Part shown: one piece after another, positions 28,357 to 37,016 of the stretch
Position numbering within the stretch: position 1 is the first letter of the stretch
Layout: the number at the start of each line of letters is the position of its first letter
Source of the DNA: Vibrio marinisediminis
Lineage (GTDB): Bacteria > Pseudomonadota > Gammaproteobacteria > Enterobacterales > Vibrionaceae
Reading direction: 5' to 3'
Length of the DNA stretch: 64,000 nt
Assembly (NCBI RefSeq): GCF_014050145.1
Contig: NZ_JACFYF010000007.1
Location: 162,443-226,442, forward strand
Translations under genes and position numbers: made by a program
Notes under the pieces: generated by a model
Told to the model about the DNA's origin: nothing
The model's input: the letters and a program-made list of their open reading frames with translations, nothing else
Database searches by the model: none

Positions 28357-28691
28357 CAATAAATCCTTTGCTTAAACGTACACGAGCCGCATATTGGAAA
28401 CGATAGCAACATAAGTACTTGATAGCAAAACCATTACCCCAATACCATTAATGGTATTCCAACAATCTGATTAGCCCAAGTTACGACCCAATTTTTGCGT
28501 AGCAGCGCTATATACACTACTTAACTTTAGAAGCTAGGTCTGTGATTACCTTACCGCTTTAATTAATGCACTCATGCGCTCTTAAAGTGCATTCAGCTTC
28601 ATTTAGTGGCAATGTTTGGTAGCACTATCAACGTGTATTGGTTTAGTGGCAAAAGTGAGTTGTTAATCTCGGGTGTATAGAGTTAAGTCGT
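28357..28691. other. Intergenic region between pxpA and GGDEF gene
   Basis: A 335-bp gap between divergent genes. It must contain both promoters and holds the palindrome at 28441-28458. No coding frame or RNA motif was seen otherwise. Confidence 0.55.
28441..28458. promoter_or_regulatory. 18-bp perfect palindrome, candidate operator
   Basis: AATACCATTAATGGTATT reads identically on both strands and lies 85 bp upstream of pxpA in the divergent control region. A dimeric repressor site is plausible; no regulator gene is adjacent. Confidence 0.45.
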
Positions 28692-30611
28692 ATGAGTAAA
28701 CAATTATTTCAAAGTGGATTCTGGTCAGTTTCTCTTCGTGTAAAGGTACTCATTCCAGTCCTTCTCGTTGTCGTAACACTGTTTGTTTCGGGGCAGTACT
28801 TTTCAATCGAACAGTCGGTTAATATGCAAAGACAGCAGCAAGTTGAGCATTTAAAGACGGTTGGCAATAAACTAGCTCACGCTTATCTTATGGTGGATCT
28901 CGATCCGAAAGCATTAAACCTTGGGTTAGACCTCCTTCCTGAAGTTATCAACCTAGCCATCTATTCGCCTGATGCACAATTACGCGTTTCTCTTAAGGGC
29001 ATGAAAATAAAGTTGCATGAGGAACAACTGCACCAGTTGGTTCAAGCTCCTTTTTGGCAAACAGATAATGAGCTTATCGTAACAACGGCGATCTTAGAGC
29101 AACATCACGATGCGGTACTCGTGATTAGAGCGGCTAAACCAAGCCTATCGCCACTAATTCAGCAAGCAATCTACCAATCGATACTGTTTGTTGCTTCGTT
29201 TTTGATTGTTTGGGTCGTATTTTGCCTCACCTTAAACCGCTTAATGTTGAAACCTATTTCACAATTGTCGACCGTGATGCAACAAGTGACCAATCGACAC
29301 CAGCGCAATATGTTAAAGGCAAGCACGGAGCGAGATGAAATTGGGGAACTGTTTAACTCTTTTAATCAGATGATTGAACGTCAGGACGCTAAAGAAGCGC
29401 ATTTGATGTACGCGCTAAGAAAACTCGATGCGGAAAAAAGCTTTGCAGATCAAGTGCTCGACACGGTGCGTTTCGCCACTTTAGTGGTCGATAACGAAGG
29501 AAAAATCGTCCACAACAACAAACCAGCAGAAGATCTATTGAACACCCAACCTGATGAGTTGCTCAGTGCCAATATCGCAACCGTCACCAAGGGTGAATTA
29601 ACAATTGAGACCATTTTACAGTCACTAACGTCAGCGAAAAGCATCACATTTGATTCTACGCAGATACTTAATATCCGTAGTAGCAAACTGCCGGAATTGA
29701 GCCGCTACTTAGTCTGCATTGAGAACATTACCGCAATTGAACACTCAATTGAGCGTGATCGTGTCGCAAGTTCAGTCTTTGAAAACAATTTAGAAGCGAT
29801 GATGATTGTTGACTCGAATAACCGTATTTCAATGGTTAATCAGGCAATGACAACACTATTGGATTTAGAGAAGGACAAATGCATCGGCACCCCCTCAAAA
29901 CAAGTTTTTATGGGGCAACAGTTGAATGAAATGTCGTCTAATATTGAGTTATCTGTGGTTCGGTATGGGTTCTGGCAGGGGGAAATAACCCACGTCTCCC
30001 GGGACGGGCGAGCGATTCCATTGTTTACTAAGGTAAGTCGGATTGCTCGCTCTCGAGATAGCGACAAAGTTAACTATTTCTATACGTTCACTGATTTATC
30101 AAATATCAAAGAGATGGAGCGGCTAAACCACCTTGCACACCATGATGCTCTAACAGGGTTAGCTAATCGCATGAAGCTGTCTTGCGTAATAGCAAACGCT
30201 TTAGCGGAACCCAATAGTATTCGCGAAGGTATGGCTATTCTCTACATCGATCTTGATGGGTTTAAACTGATCAATGATAGTCACGGTCACGATGCAGGTG
30301 ACTTTGTTTTACAGCAAGTTGCGACGCGTATGTTAACGCTGGTGAAAGAGCATGATTGTGTCGCGCGCTTAGCTGGTGATGAATTTGTGATTATGCTTCG
30401 GCAGATCAGTCAACAAGGCGTTGATAGCTTTGCACTCCGGCTAACCGAAACAATTGGTCTGCCAATGAGCTATTTGGGTCATTCAATGTCTGTGGGTGTC
30501 AGTATTGGTGTTCATTATTTAACAGAGCGAGAGACAGATTTAGAACAGTTGTTAAAGCAGGCTGATAGTGCGATGTATGCCGCTAAGAAAGGGAAAAAAC
30601 ACAGAGTCTAA
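28692..30611 (+). CDS. Membrane diguanylate cyclase (HAMP-PAS-GGDEF)
   Basis: A 639-residue inner-membrane protein. TM1 is near residues 17-37, a periplasmic region of ~120 residues follows, TM2 is near 160-185, then HAMP (~185-240), a PAS-like segment (~255-350), a second PAS (~355-470) and the GGDEF domain (~475-637). The GGDEF domain has HHDALTGLANR, IDLDGFKLINDSHGHDAGD and the active loop LAGDEF, a permitted variant of GGDEF, so it should make c-di-GMP. No RxxD inhibitory site precedes the loop. There is no EAL domain. A shared terminator follows. Input signal unknown. Confidence 0.9.
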   Translation: MSKQLFQSGFWSVSLRVKVLIPVLLVVVTLFVSGQYFSIEQSVNMQRQQQVEHLKTVGNKLAHAYLMVDLDPKALNLGLDLLPEVINLAIYSPDAQLRVSLKGMKIKLHEEQLHQLVQAPFWQTDNELIVTTAILEQHHDAVLVIRAAKPSLSPLIQQAIYQSILFVASFLIVWVVFCLTLNRLMLKPISQLSTVMQQVTNRHQRNMLKASTERDEIGELFNSFNQMIERQDAKEAHLMYALRKLDAEKSFADQVLDTVRFATLVVDNEGKIVHNNKPAEDLLNTQPDELLSANIATVTKGELTIETILQSLTSAKSITFDSTQILNIRSSKLPELSRYLVCIENITAIEHSIERDRVASSVFENNLEAMMIVDSNNRISMVNQAMTTLLDLEKDKCIGTPSKQVFMGQQLNEMSSNIELSVVRYGFWQGEITHVSRDGRAIPLFTKVSRIARSRDSDKVNYFYTFTDLSNIKEMERLNHLAHHDALTGLANRMKLSCVIANALAEPNSIREGMAILYIDLDGFKLINDSHGHDAGDFVLQQVATRMLTLVKEHDCVARLAGDEFVIMLRQISQQGVDSFALRLTETIGLPMSYLGHSMSVGVSIGVHYLTERETDLEQLLKQADSAMYAAKKGKKHRV

Positions 30612-30613
30612 AA

Positions 30614-30638
30614 ATAGGGCGCATTGATTGCGCCCTAT
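30614..30638. terminator. Bidirectional hairpin terminator
   Basis: A 9-bp stem (ATAGGGCGC with its complement) with a 7-nt loop separates the convergent GGDEF and dcuC genes. The AAAA flank favours the minus direction. Confidence 0.72.
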
Positions 30639-30666
30639 AAAGTTTAGTTTAATACTTTGGTTACTA

Positions 30667-32034
30667 CTATACGTACATAGGCACCAGTACCAGTGTGCCG
30701 ATGATGACCGTTATCAAACCACCAATCACAGGAACTGAAGTACGTTTAACAACTTCGAATGGGCTGATTTTGCCCATACCTGATGTTGCAACGACAACAC
30801 CTGAAACGGGTGAAATTGTACGACCTAGGTTTGAAGCTTGAAGCATTGGGATAATCAAGAACGCTGGGTTTAGCCCCATCTTCGCTGCTAGCGCAGGCGC
30901 TAGTTCAACGAAAGCGTAGAAAGGAGCGTTACCTGAGCCCGTTGCAATAGCAGCAGCTACCGTTAAGCCAGTCAGGATCAACATCAATGCAATGCCACCA
31001 GCTCCTGCGGTTTCAGCTAGGTGAAGTAGGTTATCAATCGCACCGATAGACATCAAACCTTGAGCAAACACACCAGCAGCAACCAATAGCATTACCACAC
31101 CTTTGAATGCATCCGCCATACCTTCATAGCAAGACTCAAGATCTTCCAGCGTTGCTTTGCCATCAAAACGTTTGCTGGCATAGTCAACTAGTGCTGCTGT
31201 AAAAATGGATAGTACAACGATGGTATAGATATCAAGTTCTAAGCCTGGCAATGTACGACCGTTGAATAGGAATACGCCAATAATTGGAAGAAACGGTAGA
31301 ACTGAATAATAAGCGGGAGCTTTCACTTCAATCTCAGATACATCAATACGCACCATTGGTGTATTTTCTTTTTTATCTAAGTACTTATTCCAGAAGTATG
31401 CTGCAACCGACATGACAGCAATAGCTGCGATTGAAACCGGAAGAACGGTTTGAACCGCGAAGACATCCAATGCCATTCCAGACTTCTCAGCGGCGATAAC
31501 AACGTCGCCTGAAGTTGGCGCCAGAATAATGGCAGCAGGGGAAGCACAGACAGCAACCGCAGCAGGACGAGAAATACCCATGGCTGTCATCATTGGGAAC
31601 AATGTCGCCATCAAAAGAACACCAAGTCCCGTTGCTGAACTTACGGCTAACGACATTAGGCAGGCAACGATATACGCTGCGACGAGTAGCGCGTATGGTG
31701 ATTTGATAACCGAAAGTGGCTTCGAGAATTGTTTAACCACAACATTGTTTGCGCCAATATGAGTCATATAAGCGGCAAAACCACATAAAAGCATAATTTG
31801 CATGCCTAAACCGCCACCACGGTTTTGTAGCATGAATTTCACATACTCAAGCGAGTCTGTAAGCATGTTGCCCGTTGATGCAATCTTGCTTGGAAGAATG
31901 GTATGACCAAGGGCACCGGTTAGGATAAGTAATAGAATACCCGCGGATAGAAGGACGCCGGCAGGTTTGTATCCCTTGACAATAAAATAGCCCACTGCAA
32001 TGGTGACCACTAATCCAATTAGAAGCTCCAGCAT
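30667..32034 (-). CDS. dcuC: Anaerobic C4-dicarboxylate transporter DcuC
   Basis: A 455-residue polytopic inner-membrane carrier with about twelve hydrophobic helices. It is co-linear with E. coli DcuC: MLCGFAAYMTHIGANN, ACLMSLAVSSATGLGVLLMATLFP, CASPAAIILAPTSGDVV, TGSGNAPFYAFVELAP and MLQASNLGRTISPVSGVVVA. DcuC exports succinate or exchanges fumarate, malate and aspartate during fermentation. The ATG at 32034 follows AGAGG at 6 nt; the 35-codon upstream extension of the open frame is untranslated leader. It is monocistronic. No clear FNR or CRP site could be defended in its leader. Confidence 0.92.
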   Translation of the reverse strand: MLELLIGLVVTIAVGYFIVKGYKPAGVLLSAGILLLILTGALGHTILPSKIASTGNMLTDSLEYVKFMLQNRGGGLGMQIMLLCGFAAYMTHIGANNVVVKQFSKPLSVIKSPYALLVAAYIVACLMSLAVSSATGLGVLLMATLFPMMTAMGISRPAAVAVCASPAAIILAPTSGDVVIAAEKSGMALDVFAVQTVLPVSIAAIAVMSVAAYFWNKYLDKKENTPMVRIDVSEIEVKAPAYYSVLPFLPIIGVFLFNGRTLPGLELDIYTIVVLSIFTAALVDYASKRFDGKATLEDLESCYEGMADAFKGVVMLLVAAGVFAQGLMSIGAIDNLLHLAETAGAGGIALMLILTGLTVAAAIATGSGNAPFYAFVELAPALAAKMGLNPAFLIIPMLQASNLGRTISPVSGVVVATSGMGKISPFEVVKRTSVPVIGGLITVIIGTLVLVPMYV

Positions 32035-32215
32035 AAATAACCTCTGTAGATAAATAAAAAAATGACAAACTGTGTCAAAGTGTGAAGGAGAATCTACCGA
32101 AAAATGTTTTGTAGCACGAGCAGAAGATGTGCTCCTCATGATCTAAAACAATAAAGTTAATTATTTTTATTAAATAGTGGTTTGCGCCATATCTAACAAC
32201 TGAATTAGATGATAG

Positions 32216-33031
32216 TCAGTTTATTGAACGCTTACTGTTGTGGAGAGTAGTAATTTCAACCATTTCTAGTGGCTTTGGTATTGCTAAGTAGTAGCCTTGG
32301 AATAAGTCTACGTCGAGAGCCAACATGGCTTGGTATTGTTGCTCTGTTTCAATGCCTTCAACGACAACCTTTGCGCCAATTTTACGTGCTAGAACAATAC
32401 CATTGAGCAGCGCTTTACACCGTCCTTCCATATATTCGAGCAACAGAGAACGGTCAATTTTAATAACATTTGGTTTAAGCAGTTCAACCCGTTTGCTATT
32501 CGACGCCTGCATACCATAGTCGTCTATCGCTATTTGGAATCCACGGGTTGAAAGCCGATGCATCGCTTTTTGCAAACACTGTTCATTACGAGCATCAAGT
32601 TCAACCACTTCCATAACTAACTGCGTAGCGCTTAAATTTAATTGGTTTAACCGTTTTGATAGCAAATTAATTCTCATGTCCTCAAAAGCATAAAACTCAC
32701 CAGAGGATGGAAGAACATTAAGGAAGAGGTGTAGGTCACGATAAGGTGAGCGAGAAAAATTGCGAATATGTATAACACGGCTTAGTCGTTCTACATTAAT
32801 TTTATCTGACAAACTAACCAAGTCGGAACCAAAAAAAAGATCAGGGCGAATAATTTGATTGTCATCGGTAGAAATGCGAACGAGTGCTTCTAAACCTATC
32901 GCTTGACTGTATCGGTCAAAAATCGGTTGGTAGACACTGGTCAAACAAAGCTCTTTGTACTTAGCAACATGCTGTTTGTCGTCGGTTAAGAAGACACATT
33001 GTTGTAGTTGGTCATGACTAGACAAGAGCAT
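32216..33031 (-). CDS. Stand-alone EAL phosphodiesterase
   Basis: A 271-residue cytoplasmic EAL-domain protein with only a short N-terminal extension and no sensor. Catalytic elements look intact: GLEALVRI (EAL), FLNVLPSS, VMEVVELD, IDDYGMQ (DDFG variant), VIKIDRSLL, VVEGIE and LFQGYYLAIP. It probably hydrolyses c-di-GMP, though short EAL proteins can also be regulators. It lies downstream of an unrelated gene and upstream of dcuC, same strand, with 181 bp between, so a separate transcript is likely. Confidence 0.85.
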   Translation of the reverse strand: MLLSSHDQLQQCVFLTDDKQHVAKYKELCLTSVYQPIFDRYSQAIGLEALVRISTDDNQIIRPDLFFGSDLVSLSDKINVERLSRVIHIRNFSRSPYRDLHLFLNVLPSSGEFYAFEDMRINLLSKRLNQLNLSATQLVMEVVELDARNEQCLQKAMHRLSTRGFQIAIDDYGMQASNSKRVELLKPNVIKIDRSLLLEYMEGRCKALLNGIVLARKIGAKVVVEGIETEQQYQAMLALDVDLFQGYYLAIPKPLEMVEITTLHNSKRSIN

Positions 33032-33273
33032 TTCTATGTGAGCCTTAGAGTGATAATAACTCGTAACGTTACGCTAATAATTGCATGGTCATAATATTGG
33101 CGATGACATTTTTTTGTCAACGAAGAAAGTGATGAAAACTGATTTAAAACATGAAAGTTGTCAATAAAATGAGTGTCAGTTCTAAACTTAATGGCCAGTT
33201 TTTTTGCATAACAGACGTGTATCGTTTGCGTCGTTCTCACTTGTCATTAAGTTAAAATGAGAACCGTTGACGA

Positions 33274-33903
33274 TTAGCTCAATTGAACGACGGAATAAAG
33301 TTGAACGTATTTCCGAACCAGTTGCTGATCGGATGCTCTTTTCAGTGGATGAGTGACTTTTGTGTAATAGGGTGAAATAGCGAAGCGTTGCTCTAAAGTA
33401 AGAGAAAGTTGCGATTCGCTCTCAAATAAACTAACGCCTTGCGAGCGATAGGTTTCAATATCATCGGGTAAAAAACCACTCCACCAATGAATCAACTCTC
33501 GGCTTTGTTTGCTACGAGTAATCCAATGATCTGACAGCAACAATAGCAGGTCATTGGGTTGAATTGCATAATCGTATTCGGCTTGCCAATTTTGAATGGT
33601 CTTAAAAACTTTATTACGACAAGTACTGCCAGCACTCACCAGATGCGAGGTAAGAATCCATACGGTACCGGCATCTGAAGAGACACGAAAATGGCTGGCT
33701 TGTTCGGCAGCAGGGTAGCTTTCTATCGGCGCGTAAACACAGTCATGCCCGAACTCGGTTAAGGTACGAGCTAAGCGTCGGGAAAATGCAAGAGAAAGGT
33801 GGTGTTCGCTCATGCCCCTATTGTGAATAGTCGGGTAGTGTTTTTCACACAAAGCCATACAATCAGCTTGGAACTCATTGACGCTCTGAATGAGCACATC
33901 CAT
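33274..33903 (-). CDS. Hypothetical protein
   Basis: A 209-residue soluble protein that I do not recognise. It has no signal peptide, membrane segment or metal motif. Notable parts are an N-terminal helix with two cysteines (FQADCMALCEKHY), a central strand-rich section (TVWILTSHLVSAGSTCRNKVFKTIQNW) and a Trp-rich stretch (IHWWSGFLPDDIE). The pattern of an N-terminal helix followed by a mixed alpha/beta core is faintly like restriction-endonuclease-fold proteins, but no catalytic PD-(D/E)xK can be argued. AAAGG lies 8 nt upstream of ATG 33903. Confidence 0.65.
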   Translation of the reverse strand: MDVLIQSVNEFQADCMALCEKHYPTIHNRGMSEHHLSLAFSRRLARTLTEFGHDCVYAPIESYPAAEQASHFRVSSDAGTVWILTSHLVSAGSTCRNKVFKTIQNWQAEYDYAIQPNDLLLLLSDHWITRSKQSRELIHWWSGFLPDDIETYRSQGVSLFESESQLSLTLEQRFAISPYYTKVTHPLKRASDQQLVRKYVQLYSVVQLS

Positions 33904-34052
33904 TAGCAAAACCTTTCTCCTATAACGCGCACTAATTAATTGCGGTTAGCAGGTTAACATGCGCAATGTTAAATTCGTTGCACAAAATGCACTTTCCCCA
34001 TCCCCCATTTTGAGTTTATGTCAGAGATTGAAGTTAGGTCACATATACAAGC

Positions 34053-34071
34053 TATTCAAATTATTTGAATA
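34053..34071. promoter_or_regulatory. 19-bp perfect palindrome upstream of cytochrome b561 gene
   Basis: TATTCAAAT and its complement flank a single T. It lies about 95 bp upstream of the b561-yceI operon, where a repressor or activator dimer could bind. The regulator is unknown. Confidence 0.45.
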
Positions 34072-34166
34072 ACTCAATCAAATGGCACAGATGTTAAGCT
34101 TGTGATGTCTGGTTAATAATAGTGTTACAGATTTGATGATTCAGTAGAAAATGGAACGGATAGGGC

Positions 34167-34706
34167 ATGAAACAAGAGGTTAAAAACTACAATCTATTGG
34201 CTAGAACGATTCACTGGCTATCGGCTGTTGTTGTGATTGGTATGTTTGCCGTTGGTCTATGGATGGTTGATCTCTCTTATTATAGTGAATGGTACCGAAC
34301 CGCACCTCATTGGCATAAATCGGTAGGGATTCTTTTAGCTGTATTGACGTTATTTCGTTTTATCTGGCGCCATATCTCTGCGGCACCAAAGACCGAAGGA
34401 AGTGCACTAGAAAAAATAGCGTCCAAATTTGTGCATGCCGCAATGTATCTGTTACTCATCATGTTATTTGTATCTGGATATTTAATATCGACAGAAGATG
34501 GACGTTCGATTGAAGTGTTTAATCTATTCTCTGTGCCTGGTATTGGTGCTCTTTTTGAAGGGCAGGCTGACATATCTGGTGAAATTCATTTTTATACTGC
34601 TTGGGCATTGATCGTTTTTGCCGCCATTCATGCCCTTGCTGCCATCAAACATCATGTTATCGATAAAGACAATACGCTACGCAAAATGATAGGAGCTTCA
34701 AAATGA
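34167..34706 (+). CDS. yceJ: Cytochrome b561 family protein
   Basis: A 179-residue inner-membrane b-type cytochrome with four helices (about residues 13-33, 50-67, 88-108, 144-165). Haem-ligand histidines are placed as expected: RTIHWLSA in helix I, PHWHKSVG before helix II, FVHAAMY in helix III and AIHALAAIKHH in helix IV. It is likely an electron carrier between quinol and a periplasmic partner. It overlaps the yceI-like gene by 4 nt (ATGA), matching the yceJ-yceI arrangement of E. coli. Confidence 0.92.
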   Translation: MKQEVKNYNLLARTIHWLSAVVVIGMFAVGLWMVDLSYYSEWYRTAPHWHKSVGILLAVLTLFRFIWRHISAAPKTEGSALEKIASKFVHAAMYLLLIMLFVSGYLISTEDGRSIEVFNLFSVPGIGALFEGQADISGEIHFYTAWALIVFAAIHALAAIKHHVIDKDNTLRKMIGASK

Positions 34707-35272
34707 AAAAAACGTTACTTGCAACAGGACTAACAATGGCAATGCTACTGCCATTGGGTGCAAGCGCAGCGGACTATGTAATTGATACTAAGGGGGCTCA
34801 TGCCTCAATTAACTTCAAAATTAGTCACTTAGGTTATAGTTTTATTCAAGGTCGATTTAATACCTTTGATGGTCAGTTTTCGTATGACCCAAGTAACATT
34901 GAAGCTTCGTCAATTGTCGTTAACGTCGATACGACGAGCTTAGATTCAAATCATGCTGAACGAGATAAGCACATACGTAGCGCTGATTTTATTGATGCGA
35001 GCAAGTATTCAACGGCGACGTTTTCAAGCGATAAAGTGATTGATAAAGGGAATGGCACTTTTGATTTGGTTGGTGAGCTTAACCTACATGGTGTTACCAA
35101 ACCGATTACGATCAACGCGAAAGTCATTGGTCAAGGTCAAGACCCTTGGGGCGGGGAACGCGCGGGTTTTTACGGGACAACTCGCTTAGAGTTAGCCGAC
35201 TACAATATTCAAGTTATGGGTGACTCAAGTTACGTTGATATGGAACTGCATGTAGAAGGCATTAAACAGTAA
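34703..35272 (+). CDS. yceI: YceI family periplasmic protein
   Basis: A 189-residue lipocalin-like protein. A signal peptide (MKKTLLATGLTMAMLLPLGASA) precedes the mature start ADYVIDTKGAHASINFKISHLG. Conserved family parts are QGRFNTFDGQF, HAERDKHIRSADFID, FDLVGELNLHGVTKPI and FYGTTRLELADYNI. YceI proteins bind polyisoprenoid-type lipids in a barrel; the exact role here is unknown. It is translationally coupled to the cytochrome b561 gene and followed by a strong terminator. Confidence 0.94.
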   Translation: MKKTLLATGLTMAMLLPLGASAADYVIDTKGAHASINFKISHLGYSFIQGRFNTFDGQFSYDPSNIEASSIVVNVDTTSLDSNHAERDKHIRSADFIDASKYSTATFSSDKVIDKGNGTFDLVGELNLHGVTKPITINAKVIGQGQDPWGGERAGFYGTTRLELADYNIQVMGDSSYVDMELHVEGIKQ

Positions 35273-35308
35273 CGTTAACTGTTAATATGTGTAAAAAAGT
35301 ACGTGTAA

Positions 35309-35336
35309 AAAAAGCGCCTATTTCTAGGCGCTTTTT
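35309..35336. terminator. Bidirectional intrinsic terminator
   Basis: A 12-bp stem (AAAAAGCGCCTA with its complement) and short loop separate yceI from the convergent focA-CBS gene, with A and T tracts on the two sides. Confidence 0.9.
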
Positions 35337-35340
35337 CAAT

Positions 35341-35871
35341 CTATGCAGACTGTTGATGAGTCTCTAATACTTCAACTGGCTTGCCGTAAACTGAGCGGAG
35401 AGCTTCAAGTACATCCAATCGGTTAATCACACCAACCATTTGTCCGTCTTCAAGCACTGGAAGAGTATGCGGCTTATTAACTTTAATGCTTTTCGCTCTT
35501 TCTTCTAATGATAAGGTTGAGAAGCGAGTAGCAATACCCATAGATGTCGTTGGATAGAGCTGCTCTTTATCGATACATAGATATTCAGCAACATCAACCA
35601 GCTTGTCATTCGCATCGATTGCGACAACGTCACGAGACATCAAATCAACGACTTTTTGCCCTTTGGTTGGAATGTAGTCTTGGCACCACAAATCAACCAT
35701 TACATCGTGTACAGAAAAGAATCCAACAAGTCGACCTTGTACATCAGTAACTGGTGCACTGACTTCGTGGTGGGAAACTAAGTGGTCGATAGCTTTCGGT
35801 GTTGTCATATCTGCACTTAGTGTAATAGGTTGAGTGTTCATAATGTTTTTAACGATGATATTGCTGTTCAT
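35341..35871 (-). other. Possible internally initiated CBS-domain protein within focA
   Basis: An in-frame ATG at 35871 has AAGGAG six nucleotides upstream, stronger than most gene starts in the window. Translation from it would yield a 176-residue soluble CBS-pair protein from the same mRNA. This is inferred from sequence only; it overlaps the fusion gene entirely. Confidence 0.4.
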
Positions 35872-36786
35872 GGTGTTCTCCTTAACTGACGCAATGTTAG
35901 CGGTAGTTGTAATCGTTGAAATATTGGTTGCCTTTAATTGAGGACGACGATAGATGCACCAGTTCGCTAGCCCGACTAGTACAGCGCCACCAACAATATT
36001 GCCGAATGTCACAGGTATTAAGTTCGCAGTAATAAACTGCATGATATTAAGGTCTGCATATTGAGCAGCTGAAGCACCAGTCATAGTCCAAAAAGCTTCA
36101 GGTGCAAAATTTTGAATCGTGATGCCCAGCGGCACCATAAACATATTCGCCACGCAGTGTTCAAAACCACTAGAGACAAACATAGCCACTGGCAAGATAG
36201 TCATAGCGGCTTTTGTCATCGCATTAGCGCTACAAAATGTTAGCCATATCGCTAGACAAACTAAAAGGTTACAAAGAATGCCTAACGCAAATGCTTGTAC
36301 AGGTGTATGGTGCAATTTATGTTGAGCAATATTCAGTGCGTTTAAACCCCATTGACCATGGTCCAATTGGTATAGCCCTGCCGCCGCCACTATAACTAGT
36401 AGCAACATTGCGCCAATAAAGTTACCAACATAGACTTTGCCCCAAATTGATAGCATCTTGCCGAAACTAATCTGTTTATTTGCCCATGAAATGCTTGAAA
36501 GCACAGAACTGGTAAACAGCTCGCCTCCGCATATCACAATTAGAATTAGTCCCATACTAAATGCTAATCCCCCCGCTAAGCGGCTCAATCCCCAGCCGGA
36601 ATCGGCAGCGCCGGTTGTCACTGTGATATAGAAAAGAAAAGCGAGCCCAATAAATGCACCTGCCATAACTGCCAAGCTTAAAGTCATACCAGTATTTTTT
36701 TTGGCTTTACTCAATGCAAACTTTTCAGCTTCTGCCATCATTTCAACTGGTGAAAAACATTGATTATTAGCGTGTTCAGATGACAT
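35341..36786 (-). CDS. focA: FocA-type formate channel fused to a CBS-domain pair
   Basis: A 481-residue fusion. Residues 1-~285 are a complete FNT-family formate/nitrite channel with six helices; the gating residues are Thr92 (GELFTSS) and His210 (FEHCVANMFM), matching E. coli FocA Thr91 and His209. A 20-residue Thr-rich linker follows. Residues 306-481 form a CBS pair: VKNIMNTQPITLS...GRLVGFFSVHDV, then VVDLMSRDVVAID with an insert before LPVLEDGQMVGVINRLDV. CBS pairs often bind adenine nucleotides, so gating by energy state is possible. Met306 is preceded by AAGGAG at perfect spacing, so a CBS-only product may also be made. Divergent from a LysR regulator. Confidence 0.88.
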   Translation of the reverse strand: MSSEHANNQCFSPVEMMAEAEKFALSKAKKNTGMTLSLAVMAGAFIGLAFLFYITVTTGAADSGWGLSRLAGGLAFSMGLILIVICGGELFTSSVLSSISWANKQISFGKMLSIWGKVYVGNFIGAMLLLVIVAAAGLYQLDHGQWGLNALNIAQHKLHHTPVQAFALGILCNLLVCLAIWLTFCSANAMTKAAMTILPVAMFVSSGFEHCVANMFMVPLGITIQNFAPEAFWTMTGASAAQYADLNIMQFITANLIPVTFGNIVGGAVLVGLANWCIYRRPQLKATNISTITTTANIASVKENTMNSNIIVKNIMNTQPITLSADMTTPKAIDHLVSHHEVSAPVTDVQGRLVGFFSVHDVMVDLWCQDYIPTKGQKVVDLMSRDVVAIDANDKLVDVAEYLCIDKEQLYPTTSMGIATRFSTLSLEERAKSIKVNKPHTLPVLEDGQMVGVINRLDVLEALRSVYGKPVEVLETHQQSA

Positions 36787-37016
36787 ACGCGCTCCTAGTC
36801 ATGTGTTCCATAATTTACCTCCTTATGATTATTTGCGAGCCTTGTTCTGCATCGCCATTTCAGATTAAGTGTGAGACGGATAGAAGTAAAATTGATAAAT
36901 TTGACAAATCTCATCAGAAAATTTGATAACTAAATTTTAGTCAGTAGAATGAATGTGGATGCTTATTAAGCACACCTATTTATTAGGTTATTAACGTAAG
37001 AACGATAAGGAGTGTC

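Noticed and set aside
32035-32215. FNR- or CRP-type site upstream of dcuC
   Set aside because: A partial TGACA-N5-TGTCA dyad is present but does not match either consensus well enough to call.
33034-33240. 68-codon minus-strand frame upstream of the EAL gene
   Set aside because: AT-rich random-looking translation in a normal promoter gap with no start signals.
34085-34100. Possible sigma-54 promoter upstream of the cytochrome b561 gene
   Set aside because: TGGCAC is present but the required -12 GC element is missing at the right spacing (TTAA instead of TTGC).
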